From assembly GCA_949825065.1 (NCBI GenBank), contig OX463846.1:13391753-13455752 (forward strand): DNA of 64,000 nucleotides, in the 5' to 3' direction. Position numbers and translations under genes: made by a program. The notes under the pieces were generated by a model. That model saw only the letters and a list, made by a program, of their open reading frames with translations, ran no database searches and had not been told where the DNA came from. This document shows positions 10,851 through 21,310 of the stretch, piece after piece; the stretch's first letter is position 1; every line of letters begins with the position of its first letter. This stretch comes from Odontocerum albicorne (taxonomy: Eukaryota; Arthropoda; Insecta; Trichoptera; Odontoceridae).

Positions 10851-10901
10851 GAAAACGGGAATTACACATGTAACCCCCAAGACTGGCGTCAGAAAGAATG
10901 T

Positions 10902-11090
10902 CGACCTCCGTGGCCTAGTAGTAAGACACTTGTCTCCCGATCCGGAGGTTGCGGGTTCGATCCCCGCTGAAACCCAGATTTTTTTAAATAGGATTCCAGG
11001 CTGGTTAACACTTAGGTCATATAAAAACATCTTTCTGGTTGGTTGGAAGAGATTGCCACATGGCAATAAACTCGCCAGGTTAAAACATGT
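10902..11090 (+). repeat. SINE-A, near full length
   Basis: The tRNA-derived head has an A-box-like 'tggcctagtagtaag' (10911-10925) and a B box 'gggttcgatcccc' (10953-10965). Then come 'aggattccaggctggtt' and 'ctttctggttggttggaag' with 'agattgccacatggcaataa'. The head reads like a tRNA gene promoter, but the rest of the cloverleaf does not pair, so this is a SINE and not a tRNA gene. A 170-codon open frame across it is incidental. Confidence 0.85.
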
Positions 11091-12900
11091 TTGTATTTCT
11101 CAGATATATGCCATTGCGACAAAATTTTGGATGCTTTCTTCATTCTTAATGTGTTGGATGTATATTTTTATGATAGGTTATAGTTTAGCGTATTTTTTCA
11201 GACATTGTTTAATCAAATTTTTTGAGCTATTTTTATGCGTCATTTTGAAGTTGAAATCAAATAAGTTATTTTTACGGCCCTTAATGTTTTTTTACTACCG
11301 CGTACTCGTATATACAGTTTTTGGCAACGATACAGTAAGCGATCGTGTGTGTCAAACGTAGTTTAAAAAAAGTAATGGTGGTACGATACTCGACGATGCT
11401 CTCTATTGAATGCCGATTGACACTGATGATGACAAAATCAAGGCTCTGATCAAGACTAAGCAGCGTTCTATGACACGAGAGATTACTAAGATACCGAATA
11501 TATCGATAACAACGTTACGTATAAAATTAACATCTAAATATTGCATAAATATTTTTCTTTAGAATTTCATTAAAAGAACGAAATTATTTTCCCAACAATT
11601 TATGTAACATCCGAGTTATAAATTTCTTGCACAATAAAATATTTAATTTACATTAAAAACAAATTAAATAAAGCAATTAGCACATTGTAAGGCTAATAAT
11701 TTTCTCACGATCCATACTTAAAAAGCTTTATTATATGATGCTTGCTCTCTCCTCGTATTTTCAGCGTAAAATACTGTTTACTTAAGTCGAAACTTATCAT
11801 AACCAACACGCTATGTCTCTATTAGAGAAGATGAATCTCAGATCTCTACTTACTTAACATATATCTTTATTGCGCCAAATCTCATTCTAACGAATACCCA
11901 AGTAACAGCATCTTCAGCTTACCGAATATTTTTTTATTGAATCGAATAATTTCACACCAAATAATATGTTTAATCAATCCGATTTTAACGAATTAAAGAA
12001 TTCAGTATAACGAAAAAAAATCAGTCACATAGCTGCTGAGCGGGCTAGCTCAACGGGCTTGGGTGACAAAAGCAATGATTAAAAAATTGCTAATCAATTT
12101 ATGCGCTCAAATAAAAAGATAAAAAAAGGTTTTAATTGCTAAGAGATTTAAATTATGTGTATTCATCGATGAAGTCGTATTGTTATTTAATTATTACGAG
12201 CGAGCTGATTGAAAGAAATAATTGCAAATTTGAAGCAATTTACGAGTTCATCGAATGTAATCTTAACTTAGGAGAAGATGTTGTCACATTGTAATAAGCC
12301 TTTCAGGTTTTACTTTTTACAACGAAATGTTATACAATGCAAAACAACTAGAGGAGTTTCACATTACTGTAAATATTTCAGCACAATAATGAATGTGATA
12401 GAGTAGACAATATAAACAAGGTGTTTCTAAAGCACTAAAACTGAGAATATTCAATAGTAATTTTACTTAGTTTTTGCATATTACAACAGTCATAAAATGA
12501 AAAACATGACAGTAAAAAAGCACTAAGGCTCCTTACTTCCTTTGAACGGAGGCGATATCTCCATGGCGGATCTCGAGTGTCACGGTGGTAGGCAGAGAGG
12601 AGAGTGCGGCAGGAGAAAGCGAAGAGCAAGAAGAAAGATAATGCCGCCTTTATGTTGTTTCCCATGAAATATTGCGGGTGCCGAGTCCATTTAGCATTTA
12701 TTGGCAGAGCGTAACTTGATACAACCACTTTGTCATTTTTATGAGTCGCGATAAGGAAGACAAGAAATAACATTGCCATTTTCTTGAAAAGACTTAACTG
12801 TGGGTCGAGAAACTTAAAAATATATTTGAAAAGTAAAACTTTTCGAAAAATATGTTATATTTAATACTGACAAGATTATATAATAATTACATATCATCAA
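11091..12900. other. No gene recognised; G+C-richer island at about 12530-12780
   Basis: Mostly AT-rich. The island carries a 114-codon minus-strand frame (12435-12779) that begins with a hydrophobic stretch resembling a signal peptide (MAMLFLVFLIA). No domain follows and there is no second exon that I can support. The island might equally be low-copy regulatory DNA. Confidence 0.4.
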
Positions 12901-12914
12901 TTCCACTGTATCGG

Positions 12915-13260
12915 CGGGGTTACCATACGAATTGACGACTTCCTTGATCTAGTTGATAAAATGCATATCTTAAATCCGGGGGTTTTGAGTTCGATTCCTG
13001 AACGTACCTGAAAACATGGGATCCTAGTCTAGTAAAAAAATATTTTGCTAACAGTATTCAGATGCGCTAGACTGTGTTAGTATTGAAGTCTCTTAACGTA
13101 TGTAATACGAGTAGTATGATAAACACATGCGATGACGAACCACAAGTTCGTCATTGGCTGTAAGCCCGAAGAATTGATCAATTGAGGTAAATACAATGTT
13201 GTCTCCCGGTCACGTTTTTTAATATGTGCGAATTGTGTACTATACGATTTAATTAAAAAC
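12915..13260 (+). repeat. SINE-B, near full length
   Basis: The head is 'ttgacgacttccttgatctagttgataaaatg', with a B box 'gagttcgattcctga' near 12988-13002. The body follows: 'gatcctagtctagtaaaa', 'cgatgacgaaccacaagttcg', 'ctgtaagcccgaagaattgatc', 'acaatgttgtctcccggtcacg'. It has most of the ordered blocks of the family and is strongly diverged from the copy at 55648. Confidence 0.75.
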
Positions 13261-13684
13261 CGGATCGATGATACGTATATGTTTAAGAGCATGGCAGGGA
13301 AATAACATTGTCGTTAGTCCCAATAATAGAGCATTCAGATTTATAACGAATCAAGTATGCACGTAACTCAAATTTTGTCACTGCATGCTCAGAGGCAACA
13401 ATACTTGCATTTATCTAGCGTTTTGTATATAACAAAAGTGCAATACAATACAATTACAGTATATGGGACTTGGTCCAGTGTTTCAGTTTTTATTCAAATA
13501 CAAAAAATTAAATGATCTAAATTAAGAGACGACTAATATTACGAAACAAATTCTTAAACAAGTCTGGTATACTTTAGTTTATTTCTACAAAACATAAAAT
13601 ACTCCTATTTATCCTTTTCCTGTAATGAAAAGTTTTCAATTATTTAACATTTGTAACGTTAATTGAAATAATATTCCATTACAG
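13261..13684. other. AT-rich stretch, nothing certain
   Basis: About 13330-13440 weakly recalls the middle of SINE-B ('gaggcaacaatacttgca'), too weak to call. Confidence 0.4.
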
Positions 13685-14416
13685 TGTGTAAAAGAGACAT
13701 TTTTTCCAAATAGGTTAATTCATGACTGTGCACAGTTACAGAACCTAGACTATGTAGTTTCCTGTAGTGAGCAAAATCATTTCCTGTTCAATATAAATAA
13801 ATCTGTCTGTGTATCCCATAGTCGATGGATTTCCCCAACCCACCATCAGTATACAATAATATATGGAGTAGCATTAAACAGAGTTTCTGAATTTAAAGAT
13901 TTGGGCGTAACCTTTGATGTCAAACTTACTTTCGATAACCATGTCTCGATTTTGCTTTCAACTTTTGACTTTTACAAATTACTCGGTTTTATAATGAGAA
14001 TATCAAGGGAATTTAACAGTACCGATATCCTTCGAAACTTTTATAATTATCTAACAAGAACTAAATTAAAATATGCATCTGCAGTTTGGGCTCATCATTA
14101 GCTCAAATATAAGAATAATATAGAACAGATACAAAAAAAAATCCTCAGATATCCACGGTATAGAACAAAGGGCGATTACCCAAAATATGCTCAACGTGTC
14201 GAACTTTTTACGGTGTGTAATTATAGAAGCCTCGAAACAAGAAGGCAAGAATCCATCACGATATTCCAACTTAAGGTTTTTCAAGGTTGCTTCTGTCCTG
14301 CGATATTAGAAGCACTCAGTTTACACGTCCCTAATAAATATAACCGTAGAAGGAATCCCCCTATGTTCTACATACTAACTTATAGATCGAATATCATGAC
14401 TAAATGTGTGGTTTAG
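13685..14416 (+). pseudogene. CR1/Jockey-like LINE reverse transcriptase, C-terminal third
   Basis: One frame is readable throughout. It gives LIHDCAQLQNLDYVVSCSEQ, NHFLFNINKSVCVSHSRW, then VSEFKDLGVTFDVKLTFDNH, LLGFIMRISREF and KLKYASAVWA. A TAG at 14099-14101 interrupts it. It resumes with NIEQIQKKILRYPRY, RVELFTVCNYRSLETRRQES and VPNKYNRRRNPPMFY. The strings 'LQ.DL..l..W...N.f.lN..K', 'KDLGVtfD.kLtF..H' and 'S.leTRR' are standard for the region just after the reverse-transcriptase palm. Only the last 240 or so codons remain, so it is a typical 5'-truncated insertion. A short duplication of 'tgtgtggtttagagatattga' follows (14403-14460). Confidence 0.88.
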
Positions 14417-14693
14417 AGATATTGAATTAGAGATATTACATGTGTGGTTTAGAGATATTGAACCAAATGAATGACACTGTGGATGCACATATTTTCGGCG
14501 CCACCTACCAGTATGGGAAGAATCCTGGCTGATATTATTCCTTACGAATAATCTAGAATAAGAGAAAATCGTGCAAAGTGGATTAAAACAAATCTTAATT
14601 TTTGTTCCTAGATTTCTTTTGAAGTATTTTTTAATGAATAAAACATTGAGTACATGTACGTAAAAAATAAAAAGAAACGCTCGATTGATCAAA

Positions 14694-14774
14694 ATGAAGA
14701 TGCTTGTTGATTTGGCCAAAATGAAGATGCTTGTTGATTTGGCCAAAATGAAGATGCTTGTTGATTTGGCCAAA
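14694..14774. repeat. 27-bp tandem repeat, three units
   Basis: Three units of 'aaaatgaagatgcttg' plus 'ttgatttggcc', essentially identical. Because 27 is a multiple of three, open frames run through it (a minus-strand nine-residue repeat AKSTSIFIL); these are not evidence of a gene. Confidence 0.95.
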
Positions 14775-15046
14775 AATTATTAAATGAAGGCAATATTAAA
14801 TTATGTGGGGTAATCCATTTTTTAAGTATTCAAACTCTTGTGTTAAACTAAAAATAAAAAAAGGTAATTTGATCTTCCTTACTTATGTATTTTTCAAGCT
14901 TTTGGGTAGAAAAAACATCCTTATAAGATTTTCCACCATATCAAATTTTATATTTCTTGCTTTGATTTTCAGTCGAAAGTGAAATTATAATAAGAATACA
15001 AGTACACATAAAAACAGAAATTTACCATTTTGTGGATATATGTTAA

Positions 15047-15291
15047 CACGTTCACTGCGTATAAAATGTCATACAGAGATGCTGAAAATTCGCGAATTTT
15101 TGAAAACCCATAACTTTGTTAAAAATCAAATTCTACATTCTATTTAAACATCATATACAAGTGTATTCCTTCGTGTTTTCAAAACACATGAAACCGGCGA
15201 CGAATCCTTATCGGGAGACGTTTATGAGTGCACTCAACATTCAAGGCTATTTTGTATGGACACGGGAGCCGTGTTCAACGCAGTGAACGTG
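15047..15291. mobile_element. piggyBac-type MITE flanked by TTAA
   Basis: Perfect 13-bp inverted ends 'cacgttcactgcg' (15047-15059) and 'cgcagtgaacgtg' (15279-15291) are bounded on each side by TTAA (15043-15046 and 15292-15295). TTAA target duplication is the mark of the piggyBac superfamily. It is 245 bp long and non-coding, so it depends on a transposase made elsewhere. An AT-rich left half and a G+C-richer right half are visible. Confidence 0.88.
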
Positions 15292-15387
15292 TTAAAGAAC
15301 CACTATGAGTTTGTGATGAAGTGGTCTCACATATCATCTATTAGTCCTAAATATGAATAATACAATTTATTAAACAAAAATACTGAC

Positions 15388-15612
15388 AACCTCCGTAGCC
15401 CAGTGGGGAGATTCTAGACTTTCACCCGGGGGTTCCGAATTCGATTCCCAATGGTACCCAAAAAAAGGATACCAATTTGGTAATAAGTTTGTCTGGTAAA
15501 AAAACTCACACGTGATGAGTGGTATTGTTACAACACTTACAATGACGAATCGCGAGTTCCGTGACTACTCCAGAGGTTCTGATCTCGATAAGAACCTCTG
15601 GAGTTGTCACGG
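15388..15612 (+). repeat. SINE-B with an internal 20-bp hairpin
   Basis: The head is 'gacaacctccgtagcccagtgggg', with B box 'gaattcgattccc'. The body is 'aaggataccaatttggtaataag' and 'caatgacgaatcgcgagttccgtg'. The 3' end is unusual: 15561-15580 and 15591-15610 are inverted copies with one mismatch around a 10-base loop, where other copies have a single 'ctccagtggttctaagccc' block. Confidence 0.75.
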
Positions 15613-16230
15613 ACGAAAAAAAAATCTGCTACATTCTGTTGAAGCATTAACATTTTGTATTCACATGTTTACATACACTTTCTAAGCTATCACACACATA
15701 ATTTCAACCACATCAAAATCACATTCAGCAGCTCTTCATAAATATTCTTGCCTAATTAAAAAGATTTTTGCGTTTTTTTAATAAAATTAAATTCATTAAA
15801 AAATATTTGAGAATCTTTGAAGATCTCAAAAATAATTGGACATAACGTTTAAGGAAAGTAAAATGGAAAGCGTACAATTTTTAACATTAATAAACAAAGC
15901 CACAGATGGAAAATTTTAATACTTTATAAAAATATAAGGTAATATTTTGATGTTTTATTAGATGAGAACGCCGCCAGAGTGAGTGTTAAGTAGCTTATTA
16001 AATTTAAGATGGAATATAAAATTCTCTTGACGCGAATTCGTCGGCTTTTCGTTGATAGAATTAGGAAGGCATTCTGTGATATTATTCAATGAGGGAATAT
16101 TGTTTCGGAAAAATATTAAGAATATTTTAGCAATAATTACCAAGTATTGGGTTTTACACTTATATATTTATCAATCATCAATGAAATAAGGCGAAGAAAT
16201 ACTAATATAATAGAAGGACAATTTATATAG
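15613..16230. other. AT-rich stretch, nothing recognised
   Basis: No repeat or coding similarity noticed. Confidence 0.5.
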
Positions 16231-16234
16231 CGCT

Positions 16235-16325
16235 GTATAGACAATTTATATAGAGAGCAGATAATCTTCAAGGGCGCTGTAACTCAAGATTCGATCTCAC
16301 CATTATTGACAAATTAAAATATTAG
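16235..16325 (+). repeat. Repeat X, left part
   Basis: 'agcagataatcttcaagggcgctgtaact...gattcgatctcacc' corresponds to 'agcagattttctcaagggcgctctagcc...gatttgatctcat' at 33258-33302. The right part of the same repeat lies at 16955-17125, with Tc1 transposase sequence between them. Confidence 0.55.
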
Positions 16326-16399
16326 TTAAGTGTTAAGATAGAAAATTGGTGGCTGCGGTCATTCGATAAAGAAATTCACTGTATCAATAAATACCCTAA

Positions 16400-16900
16400 A
16401 AAAATATGTTTTGGGGTTGTTTTCGTACATTGAGTCTGTTGTACTGGTTCATATTAATGCAGTTAGAATAGTCAGAAATATACTCGTAAACTGGAGAAAG
16501 TCAATATAAACGGAGAAGTAATATTTCTGCAAGATTCTGCACCGTGCAACTAATCTAAGATGATGATTAACTACTATATTTCCAAGAAAACAATATAACC
16601 CTTTGGATTGGCCTGGAAACTCTCCTGATATAAATACGATTGAAAAGTTATGGACTATTTGAAAAGCCAGGATATGGAAAACAGATTGTACAAAGAAACA
16701 GAAGACCATTGAAGTAGTAATAAGTGTGTAGTTTCGGAATGAGCAAATGTTGGAAAACTGCAAAAAAAACTTATTAAATCCATGTGTCAACACGTGTAGA
16801 AGGAGTTACGAGTATTAAAGCTAAATACGAACATATTCCTTATTAAAAGAATGAATATTTGAATGACCAAAAATATGTTTGGACTTTATATGGTTTATAA
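16400..16900 (+). pseudogene. Tc1-type transposase, C-terminal relic
   Basis: The second catalytic aspartate motif reads VIFLQDSAPCN (16518-16550, Asp at 16533-16535). After a frame change, WPGNSPDINTIEKLW follows, with the third acidic residue (Glu) at 16642-16644. Downstream it resembles the 'NEQ...C.NLL.SMP.R' end of Tc1 transposases ('NEQMLENCKKNLLNPCVNTC'). The spacing between the acidic residues is about 36 codons, close to the DD34E arrangement of Tc1. Several stops and at least one frameshift make it non-functional. The N-terminal DNA-binding part was not found. Confidence 0.8.
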
Positions 16901-16954
16901 ACACTTGTTTCAACTTTTTTATCTTTCTTCATATTAATTCGCACTCTACTTTGT

Positions 16955-17125
16955 TTGGTAAGAAACTGCAAAAAAACTAACCATGGAATACGAACTACAA
17001 AGAAACCTTTTAGATCTTCCGATATGTGATAGTAACATATAGTGTTTATTTATAATCATATATTTTAATAAGACCACCCAAAAACGATTCTCTTAAAGTA
17101 CTTCCTAAAGCTACATACATTTAAA
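16955..17125 (+). repeat. Repeat X, right part
   Basis: The blocks 'tttggtaagaaact', 'aactacaaagaaacc', 'tagatcttccgatat', 'aatcatatattttaataaga' and 'aagtacttcctaaagct' occur in the same order at 33358-33560 (+) and 52925-53195 (-). The family is unknown. Confidence 0.65.
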
Positions 17126-18077
17126 ATTTAAACGAAATGTATTGAAAAATTAAACAGTTCTCGTATTTTGAGAATTGTTGTACGTGACGTTTTAAATGAC
17201 ATGTAGGGGCGTGAGTTGTGACAGGTGGGCTGGGTGGGTTGATGTGCATTCATGTACACTGCACTGCAGTGTGCTGTATACACTGAGTCAATGAAGTATG
17301 AACCTGATGAAAAACATCAGCTTAGCAGATAGATTTACTTTGTTGCTATAATTGGTGTTATCACTGATATTAAGATAAGTTTAATTTACGTGAAATAGTT
17401 CAAGAGAGGGTGAAACTTAAATGTTTAATTAGTACAGAAAATAAAAAAACAACATGATTAGATTGTATGATTTGTATTGCGATACTTGTCTTATTAATGT
17501 GGATTGTATGGTATGGTTGCCTTAGTATGTGGGCGTGGCTTGTGGGATATGAATCGGTTATAGAAAGCTGACCATGCCACTTCTTGGTAAGATCCTGTTA
17601 GGGAAAATGCATTATGTTTACATGAAAAATATTCTTTTATTTGGTTTTTTTAATCATTTTTAGTTTTTATTGCTAGACAAAACCATGATTCGTCACATAT
17701 TTCACAGTGGATTATTTTTGTAATTAAACACGCGTGCCAAAAACGTAATAAAAAGCAAAGATTAACCAATTCTAACTGTGGTCTTGTAGTAGAACGTTAC
17801 ATTTTTACCCGAAGATATCTGGTTCGAATTACGATGGTAACAGCCGACTGCAATACGATGTCACGAATCTACTCTAATTGTAAGACTACAATTTTCATAA
17901 TTATTATTTTCAAGGTTCATGTTTTACGACTATAACATATATCCCCACATACCACACACAGTATGTTTATTGCAAATTTAGTACGCATATGCAAATCCTA
18001 ATGTTTCTAGAACGTTTTTATAGAGATCTCAATTTATTCCACCAAGAGTTGTTGGTTATATTCCTTCATATTATTGG
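17126..18077. other. No gene recognised; one G-rich patch
   Basis: About 17205-17300 is G+C-rich ('gacaggtgggctgggtgggttgatg', then 'gcactgcactgcagtgtgctg'), unlike the AT-rich flanks. Low-copy sequence, role unknown. Confidence 0.45.
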
Positions 18078-18262
18078 CGACCTTCATAACCTAGTAAATA
18101 GAATGCATGACCCCCGCCAGAGAATTTCGAGGTTGAATTCTCCTAGTACCTACCCTAAAAAGAGACCCAGAATTTTTGTTCACATTAAGTCATTTTGGTT
18201 CTTTCTGGTTAGTTGGAAGAAATTGTCACATGACAATAAGTCCGCTTTGCCGTGCTAAAAAG
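18078..18262 (+). repeat. SINE-A, diverged
   Basis: The head is 'gaccttcataacctagtaaatag', with a degenerate B box 'gaggttgaattctcc'. The 3' body is well kept: 'ctttctggttagttggaagaaattg' and 'cacatgacaataagtccgc'. Confidence 0.75.
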
Positions 18263-19734
18263 TAAAAACAATAATTAGGCAATTCGTTATGTGAATTTGA
18301 ATTTAGTTTACCCACATTTGATTTTATTTTGATAACGCAAATTTGCTTTGAATTTCATCAGATATTGCGTCAAGTAAACACCTTTATTTTTCTACAGGGG
18401 TTATATGTTATTTAAGACATTAAAAAATAATCAAATAAAAATGGAGATAATTAGACAAAATTTCTTTATCTGTTCTTTTTAACTGAAATTTACACGATTT
18501 AGTAATAATGTTTCAGAATATACTATGTATCACAATCCATAACATTTTTTAGAAAGATTTAATTATTTTAATATTTAATTTTGCTACAAAACCAATAAGA
18601 GTTCATTCTATTAATTATTTCATTTTACTCTAAAGGTAATGGAAAAAAAAATAATCCTATTGTACTTTTCACAATAATAAATATGGAACATGGAACCAAA
18701 GCATATCAAAATGTTCAGACAAATACTCGTATGTAGACAAGTTAACTATTGTCAAGGAATTAATGTCAAGGAATTAATGATAATTGTTCACACCTAATCG
18801 TGAAATTCCTTCAAGACCATCAAAATTTAATCGTTGAATGTATTTAAAGAAAAACTAAATTATTTAAAATTGTGGTTGTCTTTCCCCGTGGGGTTGCAGG
18901 CTAGGAGAATACATTTATCTTTTCCATCGTGCTTTTTTAGGGTGGTCTGTAAGATGCAGATATTTGTCTCCAAGATGAATGTCGTTGGATTGATCTCCAA
19001 AAGCCCTTAAAATAAACTATTATAATCGATCGATTCGGAGTAAGTTCGGCCATGGTATCAAAGGCTGTGTGAAGTGACAAGATTTGAACATGCTTTTTGT
19101 GGCATCCCAGTGTTTCTGATGGAACATAGAAAGCAATAATGAAATTATGTCCTTTTTTTGTAATTTTCAAGTTCATTTGATATTACATGACAGCGACGCC
19201 AAAAATATTAAAACTCTTACTTTCTCCCAATTCGGAGACCCATTTTTCTCTCACGTTTTTTCTTACCTTATCTCACATCGTTTGATGACTATATATTGTA
19301 TTAACTTTCGTTTTTTATAAGAATTTTCTTTCAAATTTTCTGAAAGTATGTTGAAGTTTCCATTTGTTTTTTGTGCATTAGAGTTAAAGAATTATAAGAA
19401 TATATTTTTGTTTTTATTTTTTCCAAAGAGATTGTTATTTTTTTGCTTGTAAGGGTCATGGATCTTCTAAGCCTTGGCCTGTTTCATGTTTGTATAATAT
19501 GTATATTAGGAAGTATGAATGTACGAATAGCTTTAGGATATTTTTTTTTGTGTGATTCATGTTAATATTTTTACTTTTTTTGACATGTTGATTTTATATT
19601 CGTGCGTACTCAAAATTCTAATTTGAGGATTACTTTTTCCCTATTTTTAATGATCAATAAAATACCATTCATTGTTATACAATAAAAATAAATAACTAAG
19701 TCATTTACTTTAAAAAATATTATATAGTATACAC
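18263..19734. other. AT-rich stretch, no feature recognised
   Basis: A 79-codon minus-strand frame at 18937-19176 shows no known motif. The surroundings are low-complexity T-rich sequence (19340-19580). Confidence 0.45.
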
Positions 19735-19942
19735 CCGTTGTATAAAATAAAACCTGGCGGGTTTTTTGCTATGAGGCAATGTCTTGAAATAAACCAGCAA
19801 GATGTTACTGGGTCTTTGAGAGAAATTCGGTCTGGAATTCTTATTTTTTCCAAACAAAAATCGGGTACCAAGAGGACTCAAATCCACAACCCCTGGGTTG
19901 GAAGACAATCGTTTAACAAACTAGGCCAAGGAGGTCGACTCT
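19735..19942 (-). repeat. SINE-A, full length
   Basis: The minus strand gives the head (complement of 'actaggccaaggaggtcgac', 19920-19939) and the B-box region (complement of 'tcaaatccacaacccctggg'). The 'gaattccagaccgaa' block and the 3' 'gacattgcctcatagc...cccgccaggtt' end follow. Confidence 0.75.
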
Positions 19943-20634
19943 ATTACCAGATGGATTCGAATAAATTTATTGAATTAACTTAGCATTTTGTATACGGTGG
20001 AATAAAGTATTTTAGTGTTAATAAATATAAAATAAGTACAACTATCAAATTTTCAATGTTAACTATCTTTGTAATATCTTGGAAGAACACCCACGTTCTT
20101 AAAAAATACCATTTTCTTTAATGAAATTTCAAATAACTCAAAAAGCAAAAGAGTTTCGACGCAATTCCCTGTGGACGAATCGGTTTCAATTATGGTTCAA
20201 GAGAGCGTCTCCCGAGTGATATCTGCTAACGACCTCTGAGGACAAATCCACTCTTTTAAAATGCCACCATATTTATTTGTAGTGGAATTTATTTTTTAAT
20301 TTGAAGTCCACTCCATCCCGTCTCCCCCGGTGTAGTTTCCAGTTCCTACTTCCCGTTTCGCGCTTCTCACTTCCCACTTCCCATTTCCCGACTCCTCTTC
20401 CTCCAGTTCTCCTTTGACAGGAACTTCACGCGCTGTTCACTCCTAATTACCCAGCAGACAAATCTGTCTCCCGCCAACTGAACTCTGCTTTGCCTACACT
20501 GATGTTAGCTAAGGGTGCGATATCACGGCATTTTTTATTTTATAAATTCTTTATCATTTGATATTTTTTTTAAATTAATATAAATGGATATTTGATAAGC
20601 CAAAAAACTTTCGTTGTATAAATATGACAAATAC
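19943..20634. other. No gene; pyrimidine-rich tract
   Basis: At 20336-20413 the plus strand is almost all pyrimidine, built on imperfect repeats of 'acttccc' ('cttctcacttcccacttccc'). The rest is ordinary AT-rich DNA. Confidence 0.5.
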
Positions 20635-21125
20635 ACGTATCCTCACGCTGTTTCCCTGTCGGGGTAGGCAGAAAGGACAGATCATCAAACACACACATTT
20701 CGCCTCGCCTACATCAATACTCCTCACATAGTTTTCACATTTTCTTTTCTAAAATAATATACATTAGATTCAACTACACTTTCCTTAGTCGTCCTCTACA
20801 ATGCTTCTTATTCACATTAGAACTGAATATTTGTTTTATTAGTTTATAAGTCTTTCTTCATTGATTAGTTCTAGTGTCTTAAAGTACTTTTCAATCTTAC
20901 TTAATACATCAGCTTTTCGTTCTCATTCATCCCTAATAATTTCAATTAGTATTTTATCATACTTTATCATCCCTTGTATTCTTCTCAAGGCACGCATTTT
21001 TTTACTCATTTCAGTCTTCTCCACGTCCATATTTCTACGTCCAAACTATCATAGATCCAAGTTGGCTCTACAACACTGTTGTGGACTATTATCTAAACAG
21101 ATTTTGATACGGTATGTTTCGAGTA
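20635..21125 (-). mobile_element. LINE-1grp 3' remnant
   Basis: The 3' end 'ctgtcctttctgcctacccc' followed by 'gacagggaaacagcg' (minus strand, 20645-20682) is the conserved end of this LINE. Upstream on the minus strand are blocks matching 57640-58060, including 'gtatcaaaatctg' and 'agtccacaacagtgttgtag'. Frames are broken, so no protein product. A second short piece of the same family lies next to it (21195-21310). Confidence 0.7.
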
Positions 21126-21194
21126 TTTTTTATATTTAAATGTCTATCAAAATAATATCCACTACACTCTTATCTATTCTGAGATATTTATATG

Positions 21195-21310
21195 TTAAGT
21201 GGAAGCTGAAATCGAAATATATCAGATCTCTCAATATGGCTCCTTTCATTCATTTTCCATGCCCACGTTTCCCTCCAATACATTAATGTTGCCCCTACTA
21301 TGATGTAAAT
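21195..21310 (-). mobile_element. LINE-1grp fragment ('TLMYxxETW')
   Basis: The minus strand reads IIVGATLMYWRETWAWKMNE without interruption. This matches the family's 'VLVPTLMYGSETWVWQKK' segment just downstream of the reverse-transcriptase core. It is adjacent to, but not collinear with, the 20635-21125 copy. Confidence 0.6.

Noticed and set aside
10849..11361. 170-codon plus-strand frame
   Set aside because: It crosses a SINE-A copy and T-rich DNA, with no domain; chance frame.
12435..12779. 114-codon minus-strand frame starting with a signal-peptide-like stretch
   Set aside because: No recognisable domain after the hydrophobic start and no supporting exon structure; kept only as a possible low-copy island.
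14375..14773. 132-codon minus-strand frame with AKSTSIFIL repeats
   Set aside because: It spans a 27-bp tandem repeat and the antisense of the LINE end.
18937..19176. Transposase C-terminus in a 79-codon minus-strand frame
   Set aside because: No catalytic motif or family wording could be identified.
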